In this document: piece after piece, positions 8,524 through 17,415 of the stretch
Layout: every line of letters begins with the position of its first letter
Position numbering within the stretch: the stretch's first letter is position 1
Origin: Ruminococcaceae bacterium UBA3753
Lineage (GTDB): Bacteria; Bacillota; Clostridia; Oscillospirales; Acutalibacteraceae
Direction of reading: 5' to 3'
Assembly: GCA_002372375.1 (NCBI GenBank)
Contig: DFGJ01000037.1
Location: forward strand, 7,730 to 71,729
DNA length: 64,000 nucleotides
Translations under genes and position numbers: made by a program
The notes under the pieces: generated by a model
Databases searched by the model: none
What the model saw: the letters and a program-made list of their open reading frames with translations, nothing else
Told to the model about the DNA's origin: nothing

Positions 8524-11157
8524 ATGGCTGGCCTTTCACCTATGATGAAGCAGTACACAGAAATAAAAAACAGATATAAAAACTCTATATTGTTCTTTAG
8601 ACTTGGTGACTTTTATGAAATGTTCTTCGAAGATGCAAAGACTGTCTCAAAAGAACTAGAGCTTACTTTAACTGGCAAAGATTGCGGAACGGGTCAGAGG
8701 GCTCCAATGTGCGGAATTCCTTACCATAGTTGCGACTCTTACATAGCAAAACTGATTGAGAGAGGATACAAAATAGCAATTTGTGAACAAACGGAAGAAA
8801 CATCATATAAAGGACTAATGAAAAGAGATGTAGTTAGGGTAATAACTCCTGGAACTGTTTACGAAAATAATCTTTTGGATGAATCTAAAAATAATTTTAT
8901 CTGTTCTGTTTTCCTTGGAAAGAGCAGTTTATCTTTTTGTGCTTGCGACATTTCTACTGGTGAAACTAAGTTTACTTTAATAGAAAACAGTGAGGGAATA
9001 GAAGAAAAATTAAAAAATGAGCTCAGTAAATTTAGTCCAAAAGAAATGCTCTTCAGAGGTGATGTTGGGATATTAAAAAAATTACACGAGTTTATTGCCA
9101 ACAAAATAAGATGTTCTGTAGAAGTTTTAAACGGGGAACTTAGCAGCATTAATCACTTTGAAAGTAAAGTTAAAGAACAATTCAAGAACTACAATATGAC
9201 TACAGAATTAGGCAGAACCGAACCAATAATATGCATCGGTCAGCTATTAGATTATCTTTTTAAAACCCAGAAAGCTGTTCTTAAAAGAATAAAAACTATA
9301 GATACTTATTCTGAAAAAGAGTATATGGATCTTAATTACGTTACTCTTAGAAATCTTGAGATTACAGAATCTCTGCGTGAAAGAAAAAAAATTGGATCTT
9401 TACTGTGGGTTTTAGATCACACCAAGACTGCGATGGGCAAAAGATTAATAAAAAGTGTAATTAAAAGACCTCTTCTAGATATCAATAAAATAAATGAGAG
9501 ATTAGACGCAGTTGAAGAACTTTTAAAAGATATAAAAATCTTGGACTCTGTGAGGGAAGAATTAGCTGGAATTTTTGATTTAGAAAGACTTTTAACTAAA
9601 GTAGTCTGCGCTTCTTGCAATGCTAGAGATATAAAATCTATTGGTTCAGCGCTAAGTAAATTACCAGAAATTAAACAAATTTTGAAAGGCTCCTCAAGTA
9701 AAATATTAAACAGTGTAGAAAGTGGTATAGAAAATTTAGACAGTCTAAAAAACTTAATAGAAAACTCCATAGTAGACCAAGACGTCCCCCTGACACTAAA
9801 AGAAGGAGGAATAATAAAACCGGGTTACAATGAAGAACTTGATGAACTGAGAAATATCCTGTTTAACGCCAAAGACTATATATCCAAAATAGAAATAAGC
9901 GAAAAAGAAAAAACAGGAATATTAAAATTAAAAATAGGGTACAACAAAATTTTTGGATACTACTTGGAAGTACCTAACTCTCATAAAGAAAAAGTCCCTC
10001 AGAACTATATTAGAAAACAGACTCTCTCTAATTGTGAAAGATATGTCACTCCAGAACTTAAAGATCTTGAATACAGAATATTACACGCAAAAGAGCAAAT
10101 AAATAATCTTGAATATAAGCTGTTTCTAGATGTAAGAAACGAAGTAGCTAAAAGTCTTGACTGTATACAAAGATCTGCTATTAACATAGCTAAGTTAGAT
10201 GTCTTAGCTTCTTTTGCGTATGCTTCTTTTAAAAATGAATATGTAAGGCCAAAAATCACTGATGACGGAAAAATTACTCTAAAGGATGCACGTCATCCAG
10301 TTGTAGAGTTGTTATCCAGCGATATTTTATTTGTACCTAACGACACAAATCTTGACCTAGAAGAAAACAGGATCTCCTTAATTACAGGCCCTAATATGGC
10401 TGGAAAATCTACATATATGCGACAAATAGCACTTATTTGCGTAATGGCGCAAATCGGTTGTTTTGTTCCGGCAGCAAGTGCGGATATAGGCGTAGTTGAT
10501 AGTGTATTTACAAGGATAGGTGCTAGTGATGATCTTTCTGGTGGGCAGTCTACTTTCATGGTTGAAATGACAGAACTCGCTGATATTTTAAAAAATGCAA
10601 ATAAAAATAGTCTTATTATTCTTGACGAAATAGGTCGGGGCACCTCAACATTTGACGGCATGAGCATAGCAAGAGCTGCTCTTGAATACATAGCCGATAA
10701 AAATAAAATAGGAGCAAAAACTTTATTTTCTACGCATTATCATGAACTAGAAGATTTAGAAGAATCAGTAGAAGGCGTCAAAAATTACAATGTTGCCGTT
10801 AAGAAAAAAGATGATGGGATTGTATTTTTGCGCAAAATAGTCAGGGGAAGCGCAAATGAAAGCTACGGTATAGAAGTTGCAAAACTCGCAAAATTACCGG
10901 AGTACGTAACTAAAAGAGCTGAAGAAATTTTATGTGAATTAGAAACTTCTAGTAGTGCAGAATACAAAAGTAAAAACTGCGAAGAACAAATAGCAAGAGG
11001 TATACCAGAAAGTGAGAAAACAGACTATCTCGAGAAAGAAGTAGTTCGGCCTGTTTTAGAAGAAATAAAAAAAATAAAAATCGACGCTCTAACACCTATT
11101 GAAGCGCTAAATATTCTAAACGAACTAGTAAATACTGTAAGTAAAGTAACTTCCTAA
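8524..11157 (+). CDS. mutS: DNA mismatch repair ATPase MutS
   Basis: An 877-aa cytoplasmic protein that recognises mismatched or unpaired bases and starts methyl-independent mismatch repair with MutL. Length and domain order are those of canonical MutS1. The mismatch-binding domain carries GDFYEMF with the Phe-x-Glu motif at residues 30-32. The connector, lever and clamp domains follow, then the ATPase with Walker A GPNMAGKST (622-630), the GASDDLSGGQSTFMVEM block, Walker B ILDEIGRGTSTFDG from about 698, and STHYHEL. The C-terminal helix-turn-helix dimerisation region is present. The ATG is preceded by AAGGAG at a good distance. mutL is not adjacent, and mutS appears monocistronic, flanked by its own promoter and a terminator. 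Confidence 0.98.
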   Translation: MAGLSPMMKQYTEIKNRYKNSILFFRLGDFYEMFFEDAKTVSKELELTLTGKDCGTGQRAPMCGIPYHSCDSYIAKLIERGYKIAICEQTEETSYKGLMKRDVVRVITPGTVYENNLLDESKNNFICSVFLGKSSLSFCACDISTGETKFTLIENSEGIEEKLKNELSKFSPKEMLFRGDVGILKKLHEFIANKIRCSVEVLNGELSSINHFESKVKEQFKNYNMTTELGRTEPIICIGQLLDYLFKTQKAVLKRIKTIDTYSEKEYMDLNYVTLRNLEITESLRERKKIGSLLWVLDHTKTAMGKRLIKSVIKRPLLDINKINERLDAVEELLKDIKILDSVREELAGIFDLERLLTKVVCASCNARDIKSIGSALSKLPEIKQILKGSSSKILNSVESGIENLDSLKNLIENSIVDQDVPLTLKEGGIIKPGYNEELDELRNILFNAKDYISKIEISEKEKTGILKLKIGYNKIFGYYLEVPNSHKEKVPQNYIRKQTLSNCERYVTPELKDLEYRILHAKEQINNLEYKLFLDVRNEVAKSLDCIQRSAINIAKLDVLASFAYASFKNEYVRPKITDDGKITLKDARHPVVELLSSDILFVPNDTNLDLEENRISLITGPNMAGKSTYMRQIALICVMAQIGCFVPAASADIGVVDSVFTRIGASDDLSGGQSTFMVEMTELADILKNANKNSLIILDEIGRGTSTFDGMSIARAALEYIADKNKIGAKTLFSTHYHELEDLEESVEGVKNYNVAVKKKDDGIVFLRKIVRGSANESYGIEVAKLAKLPEYVTKRAEEILCELETSSSAEYKSKNCEEQIARGIPESEKTDYLEKEVVRPVLEEIKKIKIDALTPIEALNILNELVNTVSKVTS

Positions 11158-11181
11158 CAGCTTTAAACAACACTTCACCTC

Positions 11182-11206
11182 GCCCCACTTTGTGGCGCTC
11201 TTTTTG
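11182..11206 (+). terminator. Rho-independent terminator after mutS
   Basis: GC-rich stem GCCCCAC / GTGGCGC with one mismatch and a TTT loop, followed by TCTTTTT, 24 bases past the stop. Confidence 0.6.
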
Positions 11207-11509
11207 TACCAAAATTAGCTGGATGATATTTTATTTTTTGCATTTGGTACGCCTAAACTTTTAATCCGATTCTTCTATACCTAAAACTTTTTAATCTTAC
11301 CTTATTAACTCCATCGCGCCACTGATTTCGCCGGCGGACCAAAATCTTCTAAAGCTAAAATAAGTCATGGTAATAACCTCCAGCTCTAAGTAGCCCCAAA
11401 ATTACTCCGCCTTGCTCAAAGTTATGGCTCTCATTTGAATCCTCGGGATACATCAAAAGTCCTAGTTATTTGTCGAAAATAAGTTACCAAAATAGTAAAC
11501 AAAAATACA

Positions 11510-11532
11510 AGCCGAAAGAACGACCTTCGGCT
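11510..11532. terminator. Bidirectional hairpin terminator
   Basis: AGCCGAA pairs with TTCGGCT. On the minus strand it is followed by TTGTATTTTTG and lies about 90 bases past the small GG-leader gene, which it probably terminates. The region between 11207 and 11509 holds no ORF that I can support. Confidence 0.55.
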
Positions 11533-11619
11533 TTCTTCCCATAATACTCTCACTACTATACTAGACTGGTGCGGGGTTATTAAAAAAACGCCCCACAAAA
11601 ACACCTAACAAAAATACCA

Positions 11620-11907
11620 TTATTTATAACCTTGAAAAACGGCTGCGTCTCCTTCATCACTGCTAATTTTCAAGTCTGTACTTACACCCGCGGATATTGC
11701 TGCATCATAAGCCGCTTTTTCCAAACTTTGACCCGGTTTTAAGTCTTCCACTGCAATGGCAAATCTTATAAATTTACCATTTTTATCTATACCCGATATA
11801 ATAGCAGCGTTTTTACTGCCCAATTTACCCAATTCAGCTTTTGTTGCATTACTAATGGTACCTCCGCTAACTTGACCAAGGTCTGCTTCCTTCAATGCTT
11901 TTCCCAT
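11620..11907 (-). CDS. Small secreted protein with a double-glycine leader
   Basis: A 95-aa protein. Residues 1-16 (MGKALKEADLGQVSGG) have the form of a short bacteriocin-type leader: charged, with L, E and V at the usual positions before a VSGG processing site. Known leaders of this form are cut after GG by C39-peptidase ABC transporters during export. The 79-residue mature part (from TISNATKAEL) has no Cys and no long hydrophobic stretch, so it does not look like a pore-forming class II bacteriocin or a modified peptide. It has weak I/A-rich beta-alpha character (IISGIDKNGKFIRFAIAV). The ribosome site GGGGG lies 9 bases before the ATG. A tiny ORF with another GG lies just upstream. Export by the same machinery as the Nif11 giants is inference. 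Confidence 0.65.
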   Translation of the reverse strand: MGKALKEADLGQVSGGTISNATKAELGKLGSKNAAIISGIDKNGKFIRFAIAVEDLKPGQSLEKAAYDAAISAGVSTDLKISSDEGDAAVFQGYK

Positions 11908-11929
11908 AATAATTTACCCCCAATTCATT

Positions 11930-12061
11930 TTAAGCTTTAGGCTTTAATTTGCTGAAATCGACAACTGCATTTTTGTCTGCTTGATTACCAGAAAAATCAT
12001 TGTAAACAGGTTTAGACAACGCTCCCCCACTGCCCAGTGCTGCATTAACAGTAGCACTCAT
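11930..12061 (-). CDS. Possible 43-residue GG-containing peptide
   Basis: The ORF starts MSATVNAALGSGG and continues ALSKPVYNDFSGNQ, ending in a Lys-rich tail (FSKLKPKA). Its stop is 22 bases upstream of the 95-aa gene, same strand. The LGSGG could be a processing site for an export leader. The open frame extends upstream another 30 or so codons without an ATG (possible TTG start). The ribosome site at the ATG is poor, so it may be the remnant of a longer leader peptide gene. I do not recognise the product. Confidence 0.35.
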   Translation of the reverse strand: MSATVNAALGSGGALSKPVYNDFSGNQADKNAVVDFSKLKPKA

Positions 12062-12159
12062 ACCTTTATCTGCATCTGTCAAGCAAAAATAATTTATTTT
12101 GATTAAAATAGACTCGAAATCCGTTATATCATTTGGAAGGAGCCCTTGGCTTTAAACAA

Positions 12160-12278
12160 GCGCTGCAAGATGAGCACGGCGGGCCAGTTTTAAAATTCAA
12201 CATAACTTAGGGGTTAACATCTGGATTTCTTACTCACAAAATTAACCATCAAGGCCCGCCTGCGAAGAGAAGCAGCGC
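12160..12278. ncRNA. Unidentified structured RNA candidate
   Basis: Nested stems: GCGCTGC (12160-12166) with GCAGCGC (12272-12278); GGCGGGCC (12178-12185) with GGCCCGCC (12253-12260), both perfect; and an inner GGTTAA / TTAACC (12212-12217, 12242-12247). The two GC stems are separated by an 11 by 11 internal loop. In a very AT-rich locus this is unlikely to be chance. It may be a leader of the leftward GG-peptide genes or an independent RNA. I could not match it to 6S, SRP or a known riboswitch. Confidence 0.4.
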
Positions 12279-12531
12279 GAGTAGGAATTATAAAGTCTTT
12301 CGCTTTACATTAAAAAATAGTCGGCATTTAAGCCATACTTAAATTAGTTTTATCGTAGAAATTTTAGGTTTACATTAAAGCACAATAAAACACGCATCCA
12401 AAATTCAAATTACCAATCCATAAAATTACAGTAACTGCTACATCGACATAAAAAAACTTGTTCGCCGTAAATATATAGAGATAAAAAACATAATAAACAC
12501 TATCGTACAAAAATAAGGTGAAAGCCAACTC

Positions 12532-13422
12532 ATGGAAAAAAGACCATTTTCAGATTATACAGTAGATTATAGAGTAGAAAAAGATAATGAAAAAGAAAAA
12601 ACGAGCAGTGGAAAGAGGCAAACAATAAAAGTAATAGCTACACCGCGCACTGTATTTAAATACTCTGACACAAACCCGTCGGAGAACAAATTAAAAACAA
12701 AAGTAGGAAATAAAAAAAGTAAAAACAAAATAAAAAAAGCTGGAGTAATTCAAAAAAACAAAATCCTGATTTATAAAATTTTAATGTCTACTTTGTTTTT
12801 ATTAATGGCATTCTTTGTAGTAATAGTATTGATAAATAAATTTTCTAGCTTAAAAGATGAAGTTACTCCCACTGTTAACACAGTTGACAATAAATATGAA
12901 ATAAATTATAGCGAGTTTTTAGCACCGATAGTTATGCACGATCCGGATCCTTTTACATCACCAGAAGAAGCTGATAAACAAATGAAAATATCTTCCAGTA
13001 TCTGGAGGTGCGTAATGAAAAATGGCGTAAATAAATATCAAGACTACGATGAAAGAGGACTAACCTTAATACCAGTAGCCGATATAGAAAATTCGTGTAC
13101 AGAATTATTTGGGGAAAAGAACGGAATAAATTTTAATGAACAAATATTCGGGCCGTTTTATAGTTCAAATGAGGATGAAAAATTTTTTCACATATGCGCT
13201 ATAAGTAATCAAGAAAGCTACTTGCCTTACATAGAAGACATCAAAAGGGGAAACAACACTGTAGTTCTCAAGGTAAGTTATGTCACAAGGGATGATCCAT
13301 TTTTTAAAGAAAATGTGGAAAAGCCAAAAGAACCCGTAGCAAAAAAGCAAATGATTTACACATTAAAAGTTAATGAAAATTCTAAAAATTACTTTTTGTA
13401 CTCCGTCGAAAAATGTGAATAA
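12532..13422 (+). CDS. Membrane-anchored protein of unknown function
   Basis: A 296-aa protein, not recognised. The N-terminal 80 residues are highly basic and cytoplasmic (KKSKNKIKKAGVIQKNK). One transmembrane helix follows at about 84-104 (LMSTLFLLMAFFVVIVLI), giving a type II topology, with an extracytoplasmic domain of about 190 residues. That domain begins with YSEFLAPIVMHDPDPF and an acidic stretch and contains SSIWRCVM and EDIKRGNNTVVLKVSY. Two Cys residues could form a disulfide. The ATG has AAGGTGA 10 bases upstream. It is monocistronic, between the structured region and the deaminase pseudogene. A conserved clostridial envelope protein is likely, but no function can be assigned. Confidence 0.75.
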   Translation: MEKRPFSDYTVDYRVEKDNEKEKTSSGKRQTIKVIATPRTVFKYSDTNPSENKLKTKVGNKKSKNKIKKAGVIQKNKILIYKILMSTLFLLMAFFVVIVLINKFSSLKDEVTPTVNTVDNKYEINYSEFLAPIVMHDPDPFTSPEEADKQMKISSSIWRCVMKNGVNKYQDYDERGLTLIPVADIENSCTELFGEKNGINFNEQIFGPFYSSNEDEKFFHICAISNQESYLPYIEDIKRGNNTVVLKVSYVTRDDPFFKENVEKPKEPVAKKQMIYTLKVNENSKNYFLYSVEKCE

Positions 13423-13854
13423 AAAACTCCCATGCCAAGAAAACTTTTTTCGTGCAAAAGTTCCTTAACGGTATATTTGTTGTAATTCTTTACTATTTAT
13501 GGTGATTTCTAATTTATTTTCACGGGTAATAACTTAAAATTTTTAATTTTTTCAAAAATAAAGCAGAAGATATAAAAAACTCCTAAATAAATTAATGATA
13601 AAAAAACAAAGAGCTTGCAATTTAATAAAATATGTGACAATACTTTTGTGTGATCTTAATAGCAATTTTTAGGTTTAATATATAAAACTTCATACGTATA
13701 TATAATTGAGTATAACTTGTTTTTTCTGCAGGCATAATTCATGTGGTTTTTGTTTATTTTTTGGAGGGAGTTTTTTTAAAATCCCCTCCAATTACCTTTG
13801 TAGTAGTTTTTTCATTTTTATTTTAAAGGCACCAAGGAAATAGAAATACTCCCG
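13423..13854. other. Intergenic, AT-rich, with one hairpin
   Basis: No ORF. It contains the inverted repeat listed at 13761-13791. Confidence 0.5.
13761..13791 (+). promoter_or_regulatory. Inverted repeat enclosing a Shine-Dalgarno-like GGAGGG
   Basis: TTGGAGGGA and TCCCCTCCAA are complementary apart from one bulge, separated by a T7-AAAA loop. The 5' arm is a perfect ribosome-site sequence that the 3' arm would hide. With the deaminase downstream broken, it may be a relic control hairpin or a terminator-like stem. Confidence 0.3.
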
Positions 13855-14866
13855 AAAGCAAAGGTTTAAATGTCTCAAACCTGAGTTGCCTAATCGATCT
13901 ACACCTTCATCTAGATGGTGCTATTTCAATAGATTCCGCTAAAGATCTTGCAAAAATACAGAATATTAATATTCCAGAAAGCGAAGAAGAACTAAAAAAT
14001 TTAATGACCGTGTCACCAAACTGCCAAAATCTAAATGAATTTTTGGAAAAATTTGACTTCCTGTGTTCGTTACTGCAAACCAAAGAGGGAATAAAGAGAG
14101 CAGTAGAAAACTTATTAAAAAAGCTGAAAGCACGGGGTCTAATTTATGCTGAGGTGAGGTTTGCACCTCAAAAATCCAAAGATAAAGGTCTGACGCAAGA
14201 GGAAGTTGTACTTTCAGCAATAGAAGGGTTAAAGAGTTCTAAACTAAATGCTAATTTAATATTGTGCTGAATGCAAGGTAATGATAATAGGGCCGAAAAT
14301 ATAGGGACAGTGGAGTTAGCCAAAAAATACCTCAAAAAAGGGTTTGTGCTGTAGACATTGCAGGTGCTGAAGCGCTGTTTCCAACTGAAAATTTTGATTA
14401 CATTTTCAATTTAGCAAAAGAGTACGCGGTTCCATTTACAATCCATGCAGGAGAAGCAGATGGTCCACAGAGCGTGGAAACTGCTTTAGACTTTGGTGCG
14501 AAAAGAATAGGACACGGAGTTAGGTCTTACGAAAAAGAAGAGCTAATAAAAAGACTTGCAAAAGAGGGAATTCTTCTAGAGCTATGCCCTACCAGCAACT
14601 TAAACACCTGCATATTTAACAATATATCGCAATACCCAATAAGAAAATTTTTACAGTCTGGTGTGATGATTACCATAAACACAGACAATCCCTAAATTGA
14701 ACGAACTAATCTAAAAAAAGAGTGGCAATTATTAATAGACGCTTTTGACCTAAATAAAGAAGAAGTAAAGAATATCTTACTAAATTCCGCGAAATGTTCA
14801 TTTGCAAGCAAAGAGATTAAATCTGAACTTATTAAATCAATTGAGGATAATTTTAATAAGATTTGA
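13855..14866 (+). pseudogene. add: Adenosine deaminase, degraded
   Basis: The intact enzyme would convert adenosine to inosine in purine salvage. Family motifs are clear: DLHLHLDGA (metal-binding HxH, about 13896), AEVRFAPQ, then HAGEADGPQS (14446), RIGHGVRSYE (14507), LELCPTSN and NTDNP (14681; the family usually has TDDP, so the second Asp is Asn). The frame is broken by TGA at 14268, by a frameshift in the AAAAAAGGG run near 14335, and by TAA at 14693. Coding similarity continues to the final TGA (14864). There is no credible start codon in frame. The gene is clearly dead, with its order preserved, which implies fairly recent decay. Confidence 0.9.
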
Positions 14867-15105
14867 TCACTTGTGGCAAAATTTTAAATATAACCGACAA
14901 GTTTCACTGCGACCGTGTATATGGTTTTGTGTGGGCTTTAGCTTGTACTTTATAACAGTGCAGAAAGAAGCTATAAGCTTAATGGATATCAATTCAACGT
15001 TAACCATACGGTCAGTGAAATAAGCTTTAATACTATTAAGATATAGATAAAAATAAGAAAAGTATAGAAAAGATGGACACTATCATGACGTGTTTTCGAA
15101 AAGTA

Positions 15106-15134
15106 TTGACGATAATAAAGATTAGCTGTAAATT
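15106..15134 (+). promoter_or_regulatory. Candidate sigma-A promoter of the lipase-like gene
   Basis: -35 TTGACG (15106-15111), 17-base spacer, -10 TAAATT (15129-15134). Confidence 0.45.
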
Positions 15135-15147
15135 TAAAAGGAGCGAC

Positions 15148-15199
15148 ATGGCTCGGTGTGAGTTATTGTATTTGACATAAGGCACTTTTAGAAAGTGTT
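15148..15199 (+). promoter_or_regulatory. Leader micro-ORF followed by a short terminator-like hairpin
   Basis: AAGGAG precedes a ten-codon ORF (15148-15180; MARCELLYLT). Three bases later comes the hairpin CACTTT-TAG-AAAGTG (15183-15197) followed by a T6 run, all upstream of the lipase-like start. The order leader peptide, hairpin, U-run resembles a transcription attenuator. There is no run of one amino acid, so the signal is not evident. Confidence 0.35.
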
Positions 15200-15215
15200 T
15201 TTTGAGGTCCGCGGT

Positions 15216-16079
15216 GTGAAAAAAGCGTTTTTACGTGTTTCGTCAGTGTTCTTGTCGGTATTTTTGTTTTTTCCTCTTAAGGTCGCTGTTGCCCTCCCGA
15301 TGGGTATGCACTATTATGTGGGCACAAAAGTGTTAGATAGATTGTGCGCACGAAGTGCAGGAGGTATTTCTGTTGACTGCGCAAATGCATTTCTTAGCGC
15401 ATGCTGCTTGGCAGATATAGGAAGGATTAAGTTGGATGCCGAGACGAAGGTTGAATCAGATAAGCCAAAGTTTATTGAAACGGTTTCCAAACTTGCAAAA
15501 ACAGACGAAGAAAAATGGTTTGCTTTAGGTCTTAAGGCGCATTTTTTGGTTGATGAAGCAACATCGACCTTTTTAGAGGGTATTTTTGGTAAGCCTGAAA
15601 AGCCTTTTGTGTATTTTAGCTGGTATGGCGTACTGGATAACTACTTTATTACAAAGACGTCCAGTTACTTTGGTGGCAGTGATTTTAACAAGTACAGTAT
15701 CAACGAAATTTTTGCTGCGTTACCTGATAGATTCAAAAGCCTGAAATACAAATTGCTAAAAATATTCCTTAAACCAGTTTTATATTTTATTAATCCTGCA
15801 AGTTTGCTTAAATATTTTCGAAACGACTTTAAAAACGAGGTTATCCTTTCTTGCAAGTGTAGCGATCTTTTGAAGGCTGCTTATTCTTTGACGGCTGGTT
15901 GTAATATAAGTGTAGAAGAGATTCAGAAACAAATTGGAAATTTGTTGGTGGCTAGTGTACTGTTGTGTATAAAAGAGAGAAATGCTAAATTGGATGAAGT
16001 GTTTAAAAAGCGGGTTGATGCGAGAACCAACGAATTGGTAAATTACGTTGTAGATAAGATGTCCTTTGATATTAGGTGA
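15216..16079 (+). CDS. Secreted lipase-like protein, possible Zn-dependent phospholipase C relative
   Basis: A protein of about 287 aa with a typical signal peptide (KKAFLRVSS start, hydrophobic SVFLFFP core, cleavage probably after KVAVA). The mature part opens with MHYYVGTKVLDRL, followed by CCLADIGRIKLDAETK, TDEEKWFALGLKAHFLVDEA and a C-terminal helical region. The His and Asp placement suggests a metal-dependent phospholipase C / S1-P1-like fold; the similarity is remote and catalysis is unproven. It is a paralogue of the gene at 571-1338, which lacks the signal. I preferred GTG at 15216 (GAGG 8 bases upstream, KK-type signal start) to the GTG at 15195 that lies in the hairpin tail. Confidence 0.65.
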   Translation: MKKAFLRVSSVFLSVFLFFPLKVAVALPMGMHYYVGTKVLDRLCARSAGGISVDCANAFLSACCLADIGRIKLDAETKVESDKPKFIETVSKLAKTDEEKWFALGLKAHFLVDEATSTFLEGIFGKPEKPFVYFSWYGVLDNYFITKTSSYFGGSDFNKYSINEIFAALPDRFKSLKYKLLKIFLKPVLYFINPASLLKYFRNDFKNEVILSCKCSDLLKAAYSLTAGCNISVEEIQKQIGNLLVASVLLCIKERNAKLDEVFKKRVDARTNELVNYVVDKMSFDIR

Positions 16080-16558
16080 AGGTATATATGTCTCGTTTTT
16101 TATTGGGTGCATTGTTTATTTATTAATTTGGATCTGTGCAGTTGGGTGCGCTCTACTTTTTTTGAGAAACATTACGAGTGTGGTATTGTGTTGGATCTGT
16201 TGGGTATATGTAGTCTATTGTATATTAATGGTAGTAGTTCAGCGGACGCATTTTGTTACGCTAGCTGTTTTCTCTCGATGTGGCTGTTGTATTGATTTTT
16301 TGATTTGTTGGAGTAAATTTATGTATTATGTATTGTTTTGATTGGTGAAACATACACGTCAATGCTGGGAATTCACTAATGCAAGTTGTTTTTTCCACTG
16401 CTCGTAAAAGTATTTGGAGTAGAATACGCGTTGTCCTTCATGTGGAAGTTGCTGTTCCGTTCTTTTTTCTCGTTTCTAATACCTTTAAAAATTATACAAA
16501 GTATTGGCGGTGAGTCTTGTTTTATATTGACTGGAGGTATTATAAGTGTTAAGATGGG
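16080..16558. other. Intergenic, no gene supported
   Basis: A 91-codon plus-strand ORF (16066-16341) is very hydrophobic and Cys-rich and overlaps the previous gene. It has no ribosome site and looks like chance. ORFs near 16386-16730 run into rnpB and are rejected. Confidence 0.45.
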
Positions 16559-16923
16559 TTGGAGTAGACTGAGCGGTCGCGGGCAGATGTCTGAAAAGGG
16601 CTGCGCGAGGAAAGTCCGGGCTTCGTAGAGCGGGGTAGCGGCTAACGGCCGCCGGGGGTGATCCTAGGGAAAGTGCAACAGAAAATATACCGCTCGAGTT
16701 TTTTCGAGTAAGGGCGAAATGGCGAGGCAAGAGCTCACCAGTTACTTGGGAAACCTTGTAAGCTTTGTAAACCCTACCTGAAGCAACACCGTACTATATG
16801 AGTGCACGACTTTTTGCTTGCTCGGCATGTGTGTACTCTAAAGGTGGCACTGAGCTTTGTGGCAACACGGGGCCAAGATAGATGATCGTTTTTAACAGAA
16901 CCCGGCTTATAGGTTTACTCCGT
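16559..16923 (+). ncRNA. rnpB: RNase P RNA
   Basis: Catalytic RNA of RNase P, which matures tRNA 5' ends. Conserved core elements are present in order: GAGGAAAGTCCGGGCT (about 16607), CAGAAAATATACCGC (about 16679), GGTAAGGGCGAAA-like and AAACCCTACC segments, and near the 3' end ACAGAACCCGGCTTAT (about 16896). The closing P1 helix is GGAGTAGAC (16561-16569) with GTTTACTCC (16913-16921), which sets the ends to within a few bases. Length and motifs are normal for bacteria. Confidence 0.95.
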
Positions 16924-17415
16924 TTTGTTGGTTGTGTCTGATTTATGTACTTTACAGAGCATTTTGTTCCTTTAAGTTGAGATGTTATGTTTGCTTTTTG
17001 CGTTTACTATAAGTTACTTTTGAATTAATTAAGGCTCAGTGTGAGTATTTTATCTATCTAGAATTACATTTTTTGAAAGTTCTTCTAATCTTTGTGTAAT
17101 GGCCAGTTACTTGTGTTTTGGCTTTTTGTGGTCTTGAGTTGTCGCGTTATTTTTTATGATGTTTCAATGTAATTATAAGTGTAGTATAGCTCAAGTTTAT
17201 GCGTTTGGTGAATATGGTGGAAAAACTTACGCGTAACGTATTTTAAACACGTCAGCAGGTTTGGGAAGTGGTAGTATATCAGCCGGTTGGTTGGATTTAT
17301 AATACTCTAGCTAATTAAAATTAAGTAGTGTTTTTGTATTAGTAGTAGCTATTAATCAAGATTGTCGTTTTTTAGGTTTAACTAAGTGTATAGCAGTTAG
17401 TTTAGGTGAAGGTCT
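16924..17415. other. Intergenic between rnpB and the ABC-F gene
   Basis: No ORF of note and no recognised RNA motif. Confidence 0.5.

Noticed and set aside
12160..12278. Assignment of the structured region to 6S RNA or SRP RNA
   Set aside because: Conserved primary motifs of those RNAs are not present where required; left unidentified.
16386..16730. Two ORFs of about 80 codons on both strands
   Set aside because: They overlap the RNase P RNA core, which fully explains the sequence.
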